From Muricauda sp. MAR_2010_75 (GTDB taxonomy: Bacteria; Bacteroidota; Bacteroidia; Flavobacteriales; Flavobacteriaceae): 64,000 nt of DNA. The DNA lies in contig NZ_JQNJ01000001.1 of the NCBI RefSeq assembly GCF_000745185.1, positions 2,069,501 through 2,133,500 of the forward strand, given 5' to 3'. Positions 8,183-16,599 of the stretch are shown here, piece by piece (the stretch's first letter is position 1; every line of letters starts with the position of its first letter). Both the position numbers and the translations under genes were made by a program. The notes under the pieces are model-generated. The model was not told where the DNA came from. It did not search any database and saw only the letters and a program-made list of their open reading frames with translations.

Positions 8183-9279
8183 AGTCCCTTTACTTGCACG
8201 TTGTGGAAGGAATCGGCTTGTAGCCGAAGCAACTCTTCCGCCTTTTCCTTTTTGTAGCGATAGAGTTCTTCCTCGCTCTTGATATCGGCATAGATTTGCG
8301 TATTGATTTCCCCATCGGTGGCCATCAAGAGTTTGCGTTGTGCCACTTTTTGGGTCACCCATGTGGCCACTACACTTTCCTGCTCCTCAAATTTATAGTC
8401 GTACTCTCCTTTTGGTGCCAACAACTTGGCAATAATAGGAGCGGTTTCAATCGCCAAGAACAATAAAAAGATAAAGAAGGAAGGAAACCAAGGCAGTTTA
8501 CCCAGTGCATTGATGCGGGCCATGAGCCCATCAAATCCATCAATAATAGGCTGGGAATTGGTTACGGCCGTGTTGTAATCCGTTTCCAACGCCGCAATTT
8601 GGGATTCGAGCCCTTCAATTTTGGTGGCATTGGTTTCCTTTAAGGTGTTCAGTTCGGCCAGATAAGCATCATGCTTTTCTCGCTTTTCCTTATATACAGG
8701 ACCTTTACCCAATAGACCCGTTCCAGCGGTTCCTTCTGCTTCAGAAATATAGGTATCGTAGAGGGCATTTGTTTCCGCTTCTTTGGTAGCTATTTCATTT
8801 TTCAGACTAGTAATATCTTGATTGAGACTTTCAATCTTTGGGGTGTATTGCAAGGCCAATTGTTCCTTATTGTTCAAGGTCATGGCGTTTTTTTCTTCCA
8901 ACAACACCTGATTGATTTCCTTTTCAAAAATCTTCATTTCCAACGGTTTGGAAATCACCAAAGCAATGATGATGGCCAGTACAATTCGTGGAGCTGCCTG
9001 TAGCAATTCACTTTTAAAATTATCACGTTTCTTAATGGTGGATACGATATATCGGTCCAAATTAAAAATCAACAATCCCCAAATAAGTCCAAAAAAGATA
9101 GCCGTAAAGAGGTTGTCAAAAACGGTGTACAAGGCATAGCCACTGGCAATGAAAGCCATAACGGCGGTAAAGAAAACCGTAGCGCCAATACCAGCGTATT
9201 TGTTGCGTTCCCCGTTGGAACACGTTTTAAGAATAAGGGTGTCAGCCCCTGAACAGAAGATGAAAAATCGTTGTAGCAT
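8179..9279 (-). CDS. DUF4407 membrane/coiled-coil protein
   Basis: The 366-residue protein opens with FFIFCSGADTLILKTCSNGERNKYAG, typical of DUF4407. Then come about three membrane helices to residue ~115, a long charged coiled coil (about residues 125-245, with repeated LNQDITSLKNEIATKEAE-like heptads), one more membrane helix (PSFFIFLLFLAIETAPII), and a soluble charged tail. The shape suggests an inner-membrane protein with a large extramembrane coiled coil. No enzymatic motif is seen. It converges on the MutS-like gene with a 4-bp overlap. Function unknown. Confidence 0.85.
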   Translation of the reverse strand: MLQRFFIFCSGADTLILKTCSNGERNKYAGIGATVFFTAVMAFIASGYALYTVFDNLFTAIFFGLIWGLLIFNLDRYIVSTIKKRDNFKSELLQAAPRIVLAIIIALVISKPLEMKIFEKEINQVLLEEKNAMTLNNKEQLALQYTPKIESLNQDITSLKNEIATKEAETNALYDTYISEAEGTAGTGLLGKGPVYKEKREKHDAYLAELNTLKETNATKIEGLESQIAALETDYNTAVTNSQPIIDGFDGLMARINALGKLPWFPSFFIFLLFLAIETAPIIAKLLAPKGEYDYKFEEQESVVATWVTQKVAQRKLLMATDGEINTQIYADIKSEEELYRYKKEKAEELLRLQADSFHNVQVKGL

Positions 9280-9477
9280 TATAGTGTTCTGATTTGATTG
9301 ATAGAATATTAGAACGCGATTTTGCAGATTTTGTTACATAATTGGCTTATAAATCATGGGTTTGCTCTCTATTTTAGGGAATGTTTAACGATGAGGCTAT
9401 GTCTTGATTATATGTGACTTAGGTTACTGTTTTTGGTGAATGGATGGTGTAATTTCACAGTAATAAATTCAAAGGCC

Positions 9478-10680
9478 ATGACAACAACAGTAGTAATTGG
9501 TGGAAATTTCGCAGGAATGACCGCCGCTTTGGAAATCAAACGAAAAGGGAAAAAAGAACACAAGGTGATTGTCATTGACAAATCTCCCTTATTTCTATTT
9601 GTTCCCTCACTGATCTGGGTGCCCTTTGGCAGAAGGGAGATCAAGGATATTTCTTTTAGAAAAGACACCATTTTGGAAAAGAAAGGGGTCGATTTCGTTC
9701 AAGCGGAAGCTTTACGGGTAGACCCCAATGAACAAATGGTCTATACCACAAAAGGGAATTATGCCTATGACCATTTAGTGATAGCCACCGGACCTAAGGT
9801 AAAATACGATGTGGCTCCCGGCGTAGCCGAATTTGCACATTACATTGGCACCCCCAATGGTGCTATGAAAACCAGAAAAGCTTTGGAAGAATTCAAGAAA
9901 AACCCAGGTCCCATTGTTATCGGTGCCACCCAAAATGCGGGTTGCATGGGTGCCGCTTATGAATTCCTCTTTAATGTGGAAAAATGGTTGAGGGAACAAA
10001 AGATTAGGAAGAAAGTTGACCTTCATTGGATTACTCCCGAAACCTTCTTGGGACACTTTGGGATTGATGGCATCACTGGTGGTGAGACCATGCTTAAATC
10101 CTTTATGAAAATGTTCAACATTCACTACCATACCGAAGTGGGAGTGAAAGAAGTGACAAAAGATAAGGTCATATTGACTTCAGGCGAAGAATTGGCTAGT
10201 GATTTTACTATGTTGATGCCCCCATTCGTAGGTGTGGACTTTGTAGTGAACTCCACAGAACTTATGGCGACACCAGCTGGGTATTTACCCGTGGGAGATG
10301 ACTACAGACATTTAAAATACCCCAACATTTGGTCCGCAGGAATCGCTGTGGATGTAAAATTGCCCTTCAAACCTGGAAAAGTGCCATTTTCTGGCCCCAA
10401 AACAGGATATCCATCTGATGAGACCGGCAAAATTGTAGCCGAAAATATTGTTCGGGTCACCAATGGAAAAGAAAAACTGAAAACAAAAGCATGGGGAAAA
10501 ATTCCTGGTATCTGCGTGATGGATGCTGGTAAAAAAGAGGTGATTATTGTTAGCGACCACCTCTTTAAACCTAGAAACTTTGCAATTATGATACCCAATG
10601 TGTTCTACGATTTTTCAAAGGTGCTTTTTGAAAAATACTTCCTATGGAAGACCAGACACGGGTATTCTCAATTGCCTTGA
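9478..10680 (+). CDS. sulfide:quinone oxidoreductase-type FAD flavoprotein
   Basis: The 400-residue protein starts with a Rossmann motif, VVIGGNFAGMTAALEI, for FAD binding, and has a second dinucleotide region at PIVIGATQNAGCMGA. Family members oxidize sulfide and pass electrons to quinone at the membrane. Two cysteines that could form the redox pair are visible: Cys156 (NAGC) and Cys346 (GICVMDAG). This favours SQR over type II NADH dehydrogenase. ATG at 9478 is chosen over TTG at 9433 because the Rossmann strand begins right after MTTT. A strong terminator follows at 10701. Which SQR subtype, or a related persulfide role, cannot be settled. Confidence 0.82.
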   Translation: MTTTVVIGGNFAGMTAALEIKRKGKKEHKVIVIDKSPLFLFVPSLIWVPFGRREIKDISFRKDTILEKKGVDFVQAEALRVDPNEQMVYTTKGNYAYDHLVIATGPKVKYDVAPGVAEFAHYIGTPNGAMKTRKALEEFKKNPGPIVIGATQNAGCMGAAYEFLFNVEKWLREQKIRKKVDLHWITPETFLGHFGIDGITGGETMLKSFMKMFNIHYHTEVGVKEVTKDKVILTSGEELASDFTMLMPPFVGVDFVVNSTELMATPAGYLPVGDDYRHLKYPNIWSAGIAVDVKLPFKPGKVPFSGPKTGYPSDETGKIVAENIVRVTNGKEKLKTKAWGKIPGICVMDAGKKEVIIVSDHLFKPRNFAIMIPNVFYDFSKVLFEKYFLWKTRHGYSQLP

Positions 10681-10700
10681 GAGTTGTTGTGGTTTTTATG

Positions 10701-10732
10701 AAATCCACTCATGTATGTGAGTGGATTTTTTC
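10701..10732 (+). terminator. rho-independent terminator after the SQR-like gene
   Basis: AAATCCACTCA (10701-10711) and TGAGTGGATTT (10718-10728) form a perfect 11-bp stem with a 6-base loop, followed by T-rich TTTTCTTTTT. It ends the flavoprotein transcript 20 bp after its stop. Confidence 0.88.
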
Positions 10733-10802
10733 TTTTTAGACCTTTTATCAGACTAAGTATTATTTGAAAAGTTCTAAGTTTGCATCGCTTAAAAAAACAA
10801 TA

Positions 10803-11381
10803 ATGGGATTACTGGAAGATTTGCAGGAACGAAGTGGCGCAAGATGTGAACTGTGCAGCGCAACAGAAGGGTTGGACATCTACGAGGTGCCGCCAGTTTC
10901 CACGGGAGGGTTGGATGGAAGCATTTTGGTGTGTGCTACCTGTAAAACCCAAATTGAAAATCCGGATGAAGTGGATGCCAATCATTGGCGTTGTTTAAAT
11001 GATAGTATGTGGAGCGAGCACGATGCAGTAAAGGTTGTCGCCTGGCGTATGCTCCATCGATTGAAATCCGAAGGATGGCCACAAGACCTTTTGGATATGA
11101 TGTATTTGGGTGAGGAGACCCTAGCTTGGGCGAAAGCTACTGGCGAAGGTGAGGCAGAAAGCGAGAAAGTAATCCACAGGGATGCCAACGGCGCCATTTT
11201 GGAAAATGGCGATAATGTTGTTTTGATCAAAGATTTAAAAGTAAAAGGCTCCAGTATGGTCGCAAAACAGGGAACCGCAGTACGACGAATTTCCCTGGAT
11301 CGCGAGAATGCTGAATATATTGAGGGCAAGGTGGATGGTCAACAAATTGTGATTCTTACCCAGTACGTGAAGAAGACCTAA
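10803..11381 (+). CDS. PhnA domain protein (zinc-ribbon, alkylphosphonate-utilization family)
   Basis: The 192-residue product has an N-terminal zinc ribbon (CELCSATEGLDIYEVPP and LVCATCKTQ, around residues 15-50). A C-terminal SH3-like PhnA domain follows: DANGAILENGDNVVLIKDLKVKGSS ends in KVDGQQIVILTQYVKK. Despite the name, a role in phosphonate breakdown is not established. ATG at 10803 fits better than TTG at 10764, since MGLLEDLQERSGARCELC aligns with the usual start. The gene ends with a 4-bp convergent overlap with the M20 dipeptidase. Confidence 0.85.
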   Translation: MGLLEDLQERSGARCELCSATEGLDIYEVPPVSTGGLDGSILVCATCKTQIENPDEVDANHWRCLNDSMWSEHDAVKVVAWRMLHRLKSEGWPQDLLDMMYLGEETLAWAKATGEGEAESEKVIHRDANGAILENGDNVVLIKDLKVKGSSMVAKQGTAVRRISLDRENAEYIEGKVDGQQIVILTQYVKKT

Positions 11382-12766
11382 GACTTCATCTCCATATAAT
11401 ATTTGTAGAAATAGGGTATGGTCTCAATGCCCTTTAAGAAATTCCAGACCCCAAAATGTTCATTGGGGGAGTGGATGGCGTCGCTGTCCAATCCAAATCC
11501 CAAGAGAATGGTCTTGCTGTCAAAAACTTTTTCAAAAAGCGCCACAATGGGAATGCTTCCTCCTGTTCGTTGTGGTACCGGAGTTTTTCCAAAGGTAGTT
11601 TCCATGGCTTTGGAAGCAGCTTGATACCCATCACTGTCAATAGGGGTTACATACGCCTGACCACCATGATGAGGGGTAACCTTTACTTTCACACTTTTTG
11701 GAGCGATAGCCATAAAATGTTTGGTAAATAGGTCCGTGATTTCATGCCAATCTTGGTTGGGAACCAATCGCATTGAAATTTTGGCGTAGGCTTTACTCGC
11801 AATGACGGTTTTGGCACCTTCACCGGTATAGCCGCCCCAAATCCCGTTCACGTCCAAGGTGGGTCGAATTCCAAAACGTTCGGTGGTGGTGTAGCCTTTT
11901 TCACCATGAACATCGTCAATATCCAAAGCTTTTTTATACGCTTCCAGGTTGAAAGGAGCTTTGGCCATTTCTGCGCGTTCCTCATCAGAAATGATTTCAA
12001 CCTTATCATAAAACCCAGGAATGGTAATATGGTTGTTCTCATCATGAAGCGAAGCAATCATTTTTGCCAATATGTTAATAGGATTAGGTGCAGCACCTCC
12101 GTAAATCCCCGAATGAAGGTCCCGGTTGGCACCGGTCACTTCCACTTGTACATAACTCAATCCTCGTAGTCCTGTAGTAATGGAGGGGGTGTCATTGGAA
12201 ATCATCCCCGTATCGGAAATCAAAATGATATCGTTTTTGAGTTTTTCGCTGTTTTCTTTTAGGAAATCCTCCAAGCTATCGCTTCCTACTTCCTCTTCAC
12301 CCTCAATCATGAATTTTACGTTGCAAGGAAGCTGGTTGTTCTTGATCATGAACTCCACGGCCTTTACGTGCATAAAAAACTGACCTTTGTCGTCACAGGC
12401 ACCCCGTGCAAAAATGGCCCCATCCGGGTGTAAATCGGTTTTCTTGATGACAGGCTCAAAAGGTGGTGAATCCCAAAGATTCATTGGGTCTGGAGGTTGC
12501 ACATCATAATGGCCATAGACCAAAACCGTAGGTAAATTAGGGTCAATTATTTTGTCTCCGTACACCACGGGATATCCTTTGGTCTCGCAGATTTCGGTAT
12601 TGTCGCAACCTGCATCGTCCAGTGATTTTTTCACAGCTTTAGCCGTTTCCAAAACAGCTGCCGAATAGGCGGGGTCTGCACTTATGGAGGGGATTTTTAG
12701 AAGTTCGATTAGCTCGTTTATGAATCGGTCTTTGTGGGTGTTGATGTAGTCGTTTATGTGTTCCAT
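11378..12766 (-). CDS. M20 family dipeptidase
   Basis: The 462 residues match the M20 dipeptidase group related to CNDP and PepV-like enzymes, two-zinc peptidases that hydrolyse dipeptides in the cytoplasm. Metal ligands are visible in order: VYGHYDVQPP (His, Asp), ARGACDDKGQ (Asp), and the catalytic Glu pair in IEGEEEVGS. A dimerization domain contains DLHSGIYGG, and the last ligand is the His in LDSDAIHSPNEHFG. There is no signal peptide. Convergent with the PhnA gene. The family call is secure; the exact substrate is not. Confidence 0.9.
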   Translation of the reverse strand: MEHINDYINTHKDRFINELIELLKIPSISADPAYSAAVLETAKAVKKSLDDAGCDNTEICETKGYPVVYGDKIIDPNLPTVLVYGHYDVQPPDPMNLWDSPPFEPVIKKTDLHPDGAIFARGACDDKGQFFMHVKAVEFMIKNNQLPCNVKFMIEGEEEVGSDSLEDFLKENSEKLKNDIILISDTGMISNDTPSITTGLRGLSYVQVEVTGANRDLHSGIYGGAAPNPINILAKMIASLHDENNHITIPGFYDKVEIISDEERAEMAKAPFNLEAYKKALDIDDVHGEKGYTTTERFGIRPTLDVNGIWGGYTGEGAKTVIASKAYAKISMRLVPNQDWHEITDLFTKHFMAIAPKSVKVKVTPHHGGQAYVTPIDSDGYQAASKAMETTFGKTPVPQRTGGSIPIVALFEKVFDSKTILLGFGLDSDAIHSPNEHFGVWNFLKGIETIPYFYKYYMEMKS

Positions 12767-12822
12767 ATATGTTTTAAAAAGGATACTAAAAGTACAAAAA
12801 ACAAGTTTTTAAAGTAGGCCGG

Positions 12823-12852
12823 TTTGCAAATCGGAAAATTGATTTATATTTG
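12823..12852 (+). promoter_or_regulatory. Bacteroidota-type promoter of the tRNA-Leu locus
   Basis: A -33 box TTTG (12823-12826) and a perfect -7 box TATATTTG (12845-12852, consensus TAnnTTTG) are separated by 18 bases. They stand 11 bp before the split tRNA-Leu. Transcription from here would run through the 5' tRNA fragment into the intact island-borne tRNA-Leu at 12938. Confidence 0.8.
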
Positions 12853-12863
12853 CACTCCATTTT

Positions 12864-12907
12864 GCGGGTGTGGTGGAACTGGTAGACACGCTAGACTTAG
12901 GATCTAG
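12864..12907 (+). pseudogene. tRNA-Leu(TAG) 5' half, split by the island (left junction, attL)
   Basis: GCGGGTG acceptor strand, D arm and anticodon arm CTAGA-CTTAGGA-TCTAG (anticodon TAG) are present. The variable arm, T arm and 3' acceptor strand are missing. The missing part is at 49163-49214. Joining 12864-12907 to 49177-49214 would rebuild a complete tRNA-Leu. The last 14 bases (12894-12907) are the duplicated core. Confidence 0.9.
12894..12907 (+). repeat. attachment-site core, left copy
   Basis: GACTTAGGATCTAG, identical to 49163-49176. It covers two bases of the 5' anticodon stem, the seven-base loop and the 3' stem strand. The flanking bases differ on both sides (A/T before, A/T after), so the shared core is exactly 14 bp. 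Confidence 0.9.
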
Positions 12908-12937
12908 ACAAGGAAAAGTTCATAAAATATTGAAAAA

Positions 12938-13019
12938 GCGGGTGTGGTGGAATTGGTAGACACGCCAGACTTAGGATCTGGTGCCGCAAGGCGTGGGGGT
13001 TCGACTCCCTTCACCCGCA
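12938..13019 (+). tRNA. tRNA-Leu (anticodon TAG), intact, carried by the island
   Basis: An 82-nt class II tRNA. Acceptor strands are GCGGGTG/CACCCGC with discriminator A (13019), anticodon arm CCAGA-CTTAGGA-TCTGG, variable arm with TGCCGCAAGGCGT, and T arm GGGGGTTCGACTCCC. It lies between the two cores and is therefore inside the element. It differs from the disrupted host copy in the anticodon stem (CCAGA/TCTGG against CTAGA/TCTAG), so it is not a simple duplicate. It has no promoter of its own that I can see and probably depends on the host promoter at 12823-12852. A terminator follows. Confidence 0.95.
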
Positions 13020-13044
13020 CTTTTTCATTTAAATAATTTCAAGG

Positions 13045-13075
13045 AAAAGCTCTTCAATTTTGGGGAGCTTTTTTT
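13045..13075 (+). terminator. terminator after the island tRNA-Leu
   Basis: AAAAGCTC (13045-13052) pairs with GAGCTTTT (13065-13072), followed by more T. It is a different sequence from the terminator after the host 3' half at 49225. Confidence 0.8.
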
Positions 13076-13080
13076 GTTCG

Positions 13081-13102
13081 GGTACAACATAGGTACAACA
13101 TT
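13081..13102. repeat. tandem GGTACAACAT repeat, left copy (possible recombinase arm sites)
   Basis: Two tandem GGTACAACAT units separated by one base, followed by T. The same 22 bases occur in the same orientation at 49040-49061. Placement near both island ends suggests arm-type binding sites for the recombinase. This is inference. Confidence 0.7.
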
Positions 13103-13260
13103 TGCTCATTTGCGCCCCCTGCACTAGATTTTTTTTCAATTGAAAACAATTGGGATTAAAAGTAATTCAGGTCATATTTTTTGGCATAATATCGGTCATT
13201 TTAAAAATCTATTTTGACCACCAATCCTTTCTTTCCCAGAAGTTTCTATTTATCCTTTGA

Positions 13261-14178
13261 TCAGGGATAGAACATGCTTGAATGTTTTTCTTGACTTTCA
13301 ATAAAAGAGTTTCGTTTGATACCTTTTAAAAGGAGTATTTCTTTTTCTATCATCGGATCGAACCATTCAATTTTTTCATTCGCCCACTCCAGCCATTTTA
13401 AAATTTCTTCGGTCAGTTCACCCTTGGATTCATGATACCTTTTAAAATCTTGGATATAACTTCTGAGCCGGGTTGTCATTTCATGTCTTTTCATGTCCTT
13501 GAAAAGTGACTTCATGGCTTTCAATTCTTTGTCTCTTAGTGCTTGAAGCTGCTGTTCTATTTTTTGTTCTTCCAAGTATCGTTTACGCCGTTCCTCTCTT
13601 TCAATTCTTTCTTTTTTCAGCTCCTTGGCAGTCAATTCCAATTTAGTCAGAATTTTGACGAGCTGTTCTTCCAAAAGTTCATTTTTATTGTCCGTCCATT
13701 TCTTTGTTGCAGAGTAATCAGCATCCATCTTAAACTTTAAAATGCCACTTGGGTGGTATTCATAATTTGTCCATCTCTCTTTTTTGACCATAACCCTTTT
13801 TGATTTTTCACGACACTTTATATTGATTTTTTCGTCAAATATGATAGCATAGGTTATATATTCTTCGACAACTATATCATGGCCTCTCTTGTGGAGTAAC
13901 TTGATCAATGCATTCATGAACCGAAGTGCCCTGGGAACCATCTGTTTTGAAACCTCTATGTTTAAAACCCCTTTCGTGGTATAGATTATATCCTTGTACT
14001 GATAGCTGGGATTGAAGTTTGAAGTTTCAAGATCGGATTTAGCATTTTGGATCAAAATATCTGGTTTGTACATTCTCGTTGGGACCGATAGCGGCAAGGA
14101 AGGATTGTTTTTGATTTCGTTTTTCAAGGCATTGTATTTGCTCAAGTACGGATCTATTATATTCTCTTCTAACCTCAA
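13261..14178 (-). pseudogene. uncharacterized coiled-coil protein, probably N-terminally truncated
   Basis: The remaining 305 residues hold a mixed domain (RALRFMNALIKLLHKRGHD around residue 80), a YHPSGILKFKMD segment, a highly charged coiled coil (about residues 165-240), and an end rich in Trp and Glu. It resembles the C-terminal part of longer mobile-element-associated proteins I recall, which have an N-terminal helix-turn-helix. The only nearby start is TTG at 14178. The open frame continues upstream into IS-derived DNA and meets a stop at 14290-14292. The original 5' end was therefore probably lost when the IS remnant (14220-14338) arrived. Function unknown. Confidence 0.6.
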
Positions 14179-14219
14179 ACAGAGTTTGATGTCACTAAGT
14201 TTTTTATCTGTTATTGGCA

Positions 14220-14338
14220 GAGTACTTTGAATATTACAACCATGAAAGAAGACACCAGTCCATCGACTATGAAAGACCCATTGATCTATTCAAGAGAGCA
14301 GCTTGATAATTATATTAGTTTTGTAGAGAAACTGTCCT
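14220..14338 (+). mobile_element. relic of an IS3-family insertion sequence
   Basis: Frame 14220-14306 reads EYFEYYNHERRHQSIDYERP and ends PIDLFKRAA-stop. This is the standard C-terminal tail of an IS3-family transposase. About 30 bp further the sequence ends in AACTGTCCTA, the reverse complement of TAGGACAGTT at the left end of the intact IS at 15.4 kb. The rest of the transposase is gone. Confidence 0.75.
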
Positions 14339-14342
14339 AAAG

Positions 14343-14417
14343 ATCGGGGTATCTACACGTCTTCTTCAAGCTGAAAAGGACAAGATTAATTATATGGAAA
14401 AACTTCTAAATAAATAG
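14343..14417 (+). pseudogene. possible 3' remnant of a gene cut by the IS relic
   Basis: Directly beyond the IS relic, an open stretch reads IGVSTRLLQAEKDKINYMEK and ends LLNK-stop. This resembles the C-terminal tail of small XRE-type helix-turn-helix regulators. It has no start of its own. The call is weak and rests on general resemblance and position. Confidence 0.35.
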
Positions 14418-14464
14418 AAGTTCTATTAGTTCAAATAATTGTTCTTTTGATAATCAATATTGAC

Positions 14465-14941
14465 TTAAGAAAATATTGACCAATCCTCCGGGTCAAATGA
14501 ACCGTATTGGCCATTTAAGGGAGGTAACTCAGCAAACTCACTAACATATTTTTCCAATTCTATAGATTCCGATTTCTTGGGAAAATCATTGGGAAATATT
14601 TGGATGAAGAGGTCTTGAATATTAATCTTATTTCGAATTCGATAATATTTCCTTCCCATTTGAGTATGACCGGAAGATACGGGCCCTGATCCATCTACAT
14701 TGGAGTTGTCAAAAAGTGCTTTTTGAAGATTGGATACTCTTTTAACCAATGGCACCTCGGTCATTCCTATGTACAGAATCCCGTTTTTGTCATTATTAAA
14801 AAGACGTGGTATTACTTTGGGATGCCCATTTTCAAAATAATATAGTTTATAAATCCCTATCCTCTGACTATCTTTTATCTTTTGCAGCTCTGATTGAAAG
14901 GATTTTGGTTCTTGATTGACTCTTAAATATGGACTATCCAT
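14465..14941 (-). CDS. GIY-YIG-like small protein
   Basis: The 158-residue protein has the two signature segments of the GIY-YIG nuclease fold: GIY at residues 29-31 (RIGIYKLY) and YIG at 57-59 (GILYIGMTEVPLVKR, with Arg68). A C-terminal ELEKYVSEFAELPPLNG follows, in which a Glu could complete the site. The spacing and single-domain size fit small GIY-YIG proteins often found on mobile elements. Whether it is an active endonuclease is not known. It lies on the minus strand downstream of bfmA, where a relaxase gene might be expected. Confidence 0.6.
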   Translation of the reverse strand: MDSPYLRVNQEPKSFQSELQKIKDSQRIGIYKLYYFENGHPKVIPRLFNNDKNGILYIGMTEVPLVKRVSNLQKALFDNSNVDGSGPVSSGHTQMGRKYYRIRNKINIQDLFIQIFPNDFPKKSESIELEKYVSEFAELPPLNGQYGSFDPEDWSIFS

Positions 14942-15172
14942 TTTCTGTTTTATGCTGTTATAAGCTAATTTACAACCACGCTCTTCATGAACCTGTAAGT
15001 CTTGACACTGATGAAGATATAAAATCTAAACTTTGTTCATCTATCTAATAAAATTTGAATACCTTTTAAAAGTGCTAAAACACTGTTATGTTTATGCATA
15101 TCCTGAATACTTTGTAAAGAAAAACACTGTAATTCTTTCCCGGTTTTTCTTGTGAAGTGGCGAAATCCCTTT

Positions 15173-15382
15173 TTACATATTCTTGAGTTTTGTTCGGTAT
15201 TTTTCGATGGCCCCAGGATTTAGATCCAATTTAAGGTAATCCTTACCGAAGCGGTTATGGTATTCCGATACATGGTCCAACACATAGGCGAAATCCTCCT
15301 TCAGCTCTTCCATTCGTTCCTCCAATCGGACATACCGGATTTTGGGAACTGTGGTCTCTTTATCCAATAGCTCCGGATCGGT
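15173..15382 (-). pseudogene. bfmA-like mobilization gene, 3' part (separated by the IS)
   Basis: This part encodes the last 69 residues (TDPELLDKETTVPKIRY ... IEKYRTKLKNM). Removing 15383-16608, i.e. the IS plus one target copy, joins this frame exactly to the upstream fragment at 16609. That gives a 195-residue protein with no stop or shift. The piece has no start signal and would not be made separately. Confidence 0.8.
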
Positions 15383-15449
15383 TGTAGCCTTCCCTAAAAA
15401 TAGGACAGTTTAAAATTCAGATTTTCTAACTTTAAATTTTAACTGTCAC

Positions 15450-15716
15450 ATGAAAAAAAGCAAGTTTACCGAGAGCCAGATCATCAAGGCACTGAAAGAG
15501 AACGAACAGGGCCGCAAGGTGGGTGACATATCCCGTGAGATGGGGATTGACACCAGCACTTTTTATTATTGGAGGAAGAAGTACGGGGGCATGGAAGTTG
15601 CGCATATGAAGCGCTTGAAGGAACTCGAGGAGGAGAACCGCAAACTCAAGCAGATGTACGCCGATGCCAGTCTTGACATCCGTATGCTCAAGGACGTACT
15701 GTCAAAAAAGTTCTAG
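15450..15716 (+). CDS. IS407-type transposase OrfA
   Basis: The 88 residues form the DNA-binding half of an IS3-family transposase. A helix-turn-helix (KFTESQIIKALKENEQG, then DISREMGIDTSTFYYWRKKYGG) is followed by a leucine-zipper-like helix (MKRLKELEEENRKLKQMY), ending LDIRMLKDVLSKKF. The final residues are encoded by A AAA AAG (15704-15710), a classic -1 slippery heptamer, directly before the TAG stop. Normal expression would give OrfA alone and an OrfAB fusion. Confidence 0.93.
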   Translation: MKKSKFTESQIIKALKENEQGRKVGDISREMGIDTSTFYYWRKKYGGMEVAHMKRLKELEEENRKLKQMYADASLDIRMLKDVLSKKF

Positions 15717-16588
15717 GGCCTTCCGACAAGAAGCAGCGCGCCAAATATCTCCAGGAGGCCTATTCTGTATGTGTATCGCGTTCCTGTGGGGTACTGGACC
15801 TTGCCCGGTCGATGTGGTACTACCATAGCAGGAGGGACGACACCGAGGTCGTCGATGCCCTTTCCAGGCTGGCCGAAGAGCTGCCGACAAGGGGATTCGA
15901 GGTGTATTACAAGCGTTTGCGTCGCGAAGGCCGCAACTGGAACAGGAAACGGGTGTTGAGGGTCTACAGGTCCATGAACCTAAAACTCAGGAGGAAGCAC
16001 AAGAAGAGGCTTCCTGCAAGGACAAAGAACCCACTGGGGGCCCCGATGGAGCTCAACGAGGTCTGGAGCATGGACTTTATGGCCGATGTGCTGTCCGATG
16101 GAAGGAAGATAAGGGTGTTCAATGTGATGGACGACTGCAACCGGGAGGCACTGGCCATGGACGTGGGGCTGAACTATCCGGCGATAAGGGTAGTGGAGAC
16201 CTTATCACAACTGGAGGAGGAAATAGGCCTGCCAAAGACCATACGCTGCGACAACGGTCCGGAGTTCATATCCAAGGCCCTATCACAATGGTGCAAGGCC
16301 AAACGTGTCGAGCTGCAGTTCATCCAGCCCGGCAAGCCCATGCAGAACGGATATATGGAACGCCTGAACAGGTTTTACAGGGAGGATGTGCTCGATGCCT
16401 ATTGGTTCAACGACCTCCACCAAGTAAGGGCACTGACCCAAAAATGGATGGAGGATTACAATACAAGGCATCCCCATTCATCCATCGGGGATATGCCGCC
16501 CAGGGAATACAAGAAACGTTTCGGGGAAGAATTCTTCCCCGAAACAGACAACATTAATGATAATTTTATGAATTTAGCGATGTCCTAA
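15710..16588 (+). CDS. IS407-type transposase OrfB (made as OrfAB by -1 frameshift)
   Basis: OrfB continues in the -1 frame from the slippery site at 15704-15710. VLGPSDKKQRAKYLQEAYSV leads to the first ATG at 15812. The DDE integrase core is visible: Asp in VWSMDFMAD, Asp in TIRCDNGPEF, and Glu in NGYMERLNRFYRE. The end is the usual YNTRHPHSSIGDMPPREY. There are about 293 codons including the stop. The catalytic triad and flanks are intact, so the transposase is probably active. Confidence 0.92.
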   Translation, partial: VLGPSDKKQRAKYLQEAYSVCVSRSCGVLDLARSMWYYHSRRDDTEVVDALSRLAEELPTRGFEVYYKRLRREGRNWNRKRVLRVYRSMNLKLRRKHKKRLPARTKNPLGAPMELNEVWSMDFMADVLSDGRKIRVFNVMDDCNREALAMDVGLNYPAIRVVETLSQLEEEIGLPKTIRCDNGPEFISKALSQWCKAKRVELQFIQPGKPMQNGYMERLNRFYREDVLDAYWFNDLHQVRALTQKWMEDYNTRHPHSSIGDMPPREYKKRFGEEFFPETDNINDNFMNLAMS

Positions 16589-16599
16589 AAGGGGTAAGG

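Noticed and set aside
12864..13019. Ordinary tandem host tRNA-Leu pair
   Set aside because: The first copy ends after the anticodon arm and its missing half lies at 49163. The intact copy is between the two cores and so belongs to the element.
14242..14340. Short ORF starting MKEDTSPSTMKD
   Set aside because: The same DNA read in another frame (14220-14306) is a clear IS3 transposase tail.
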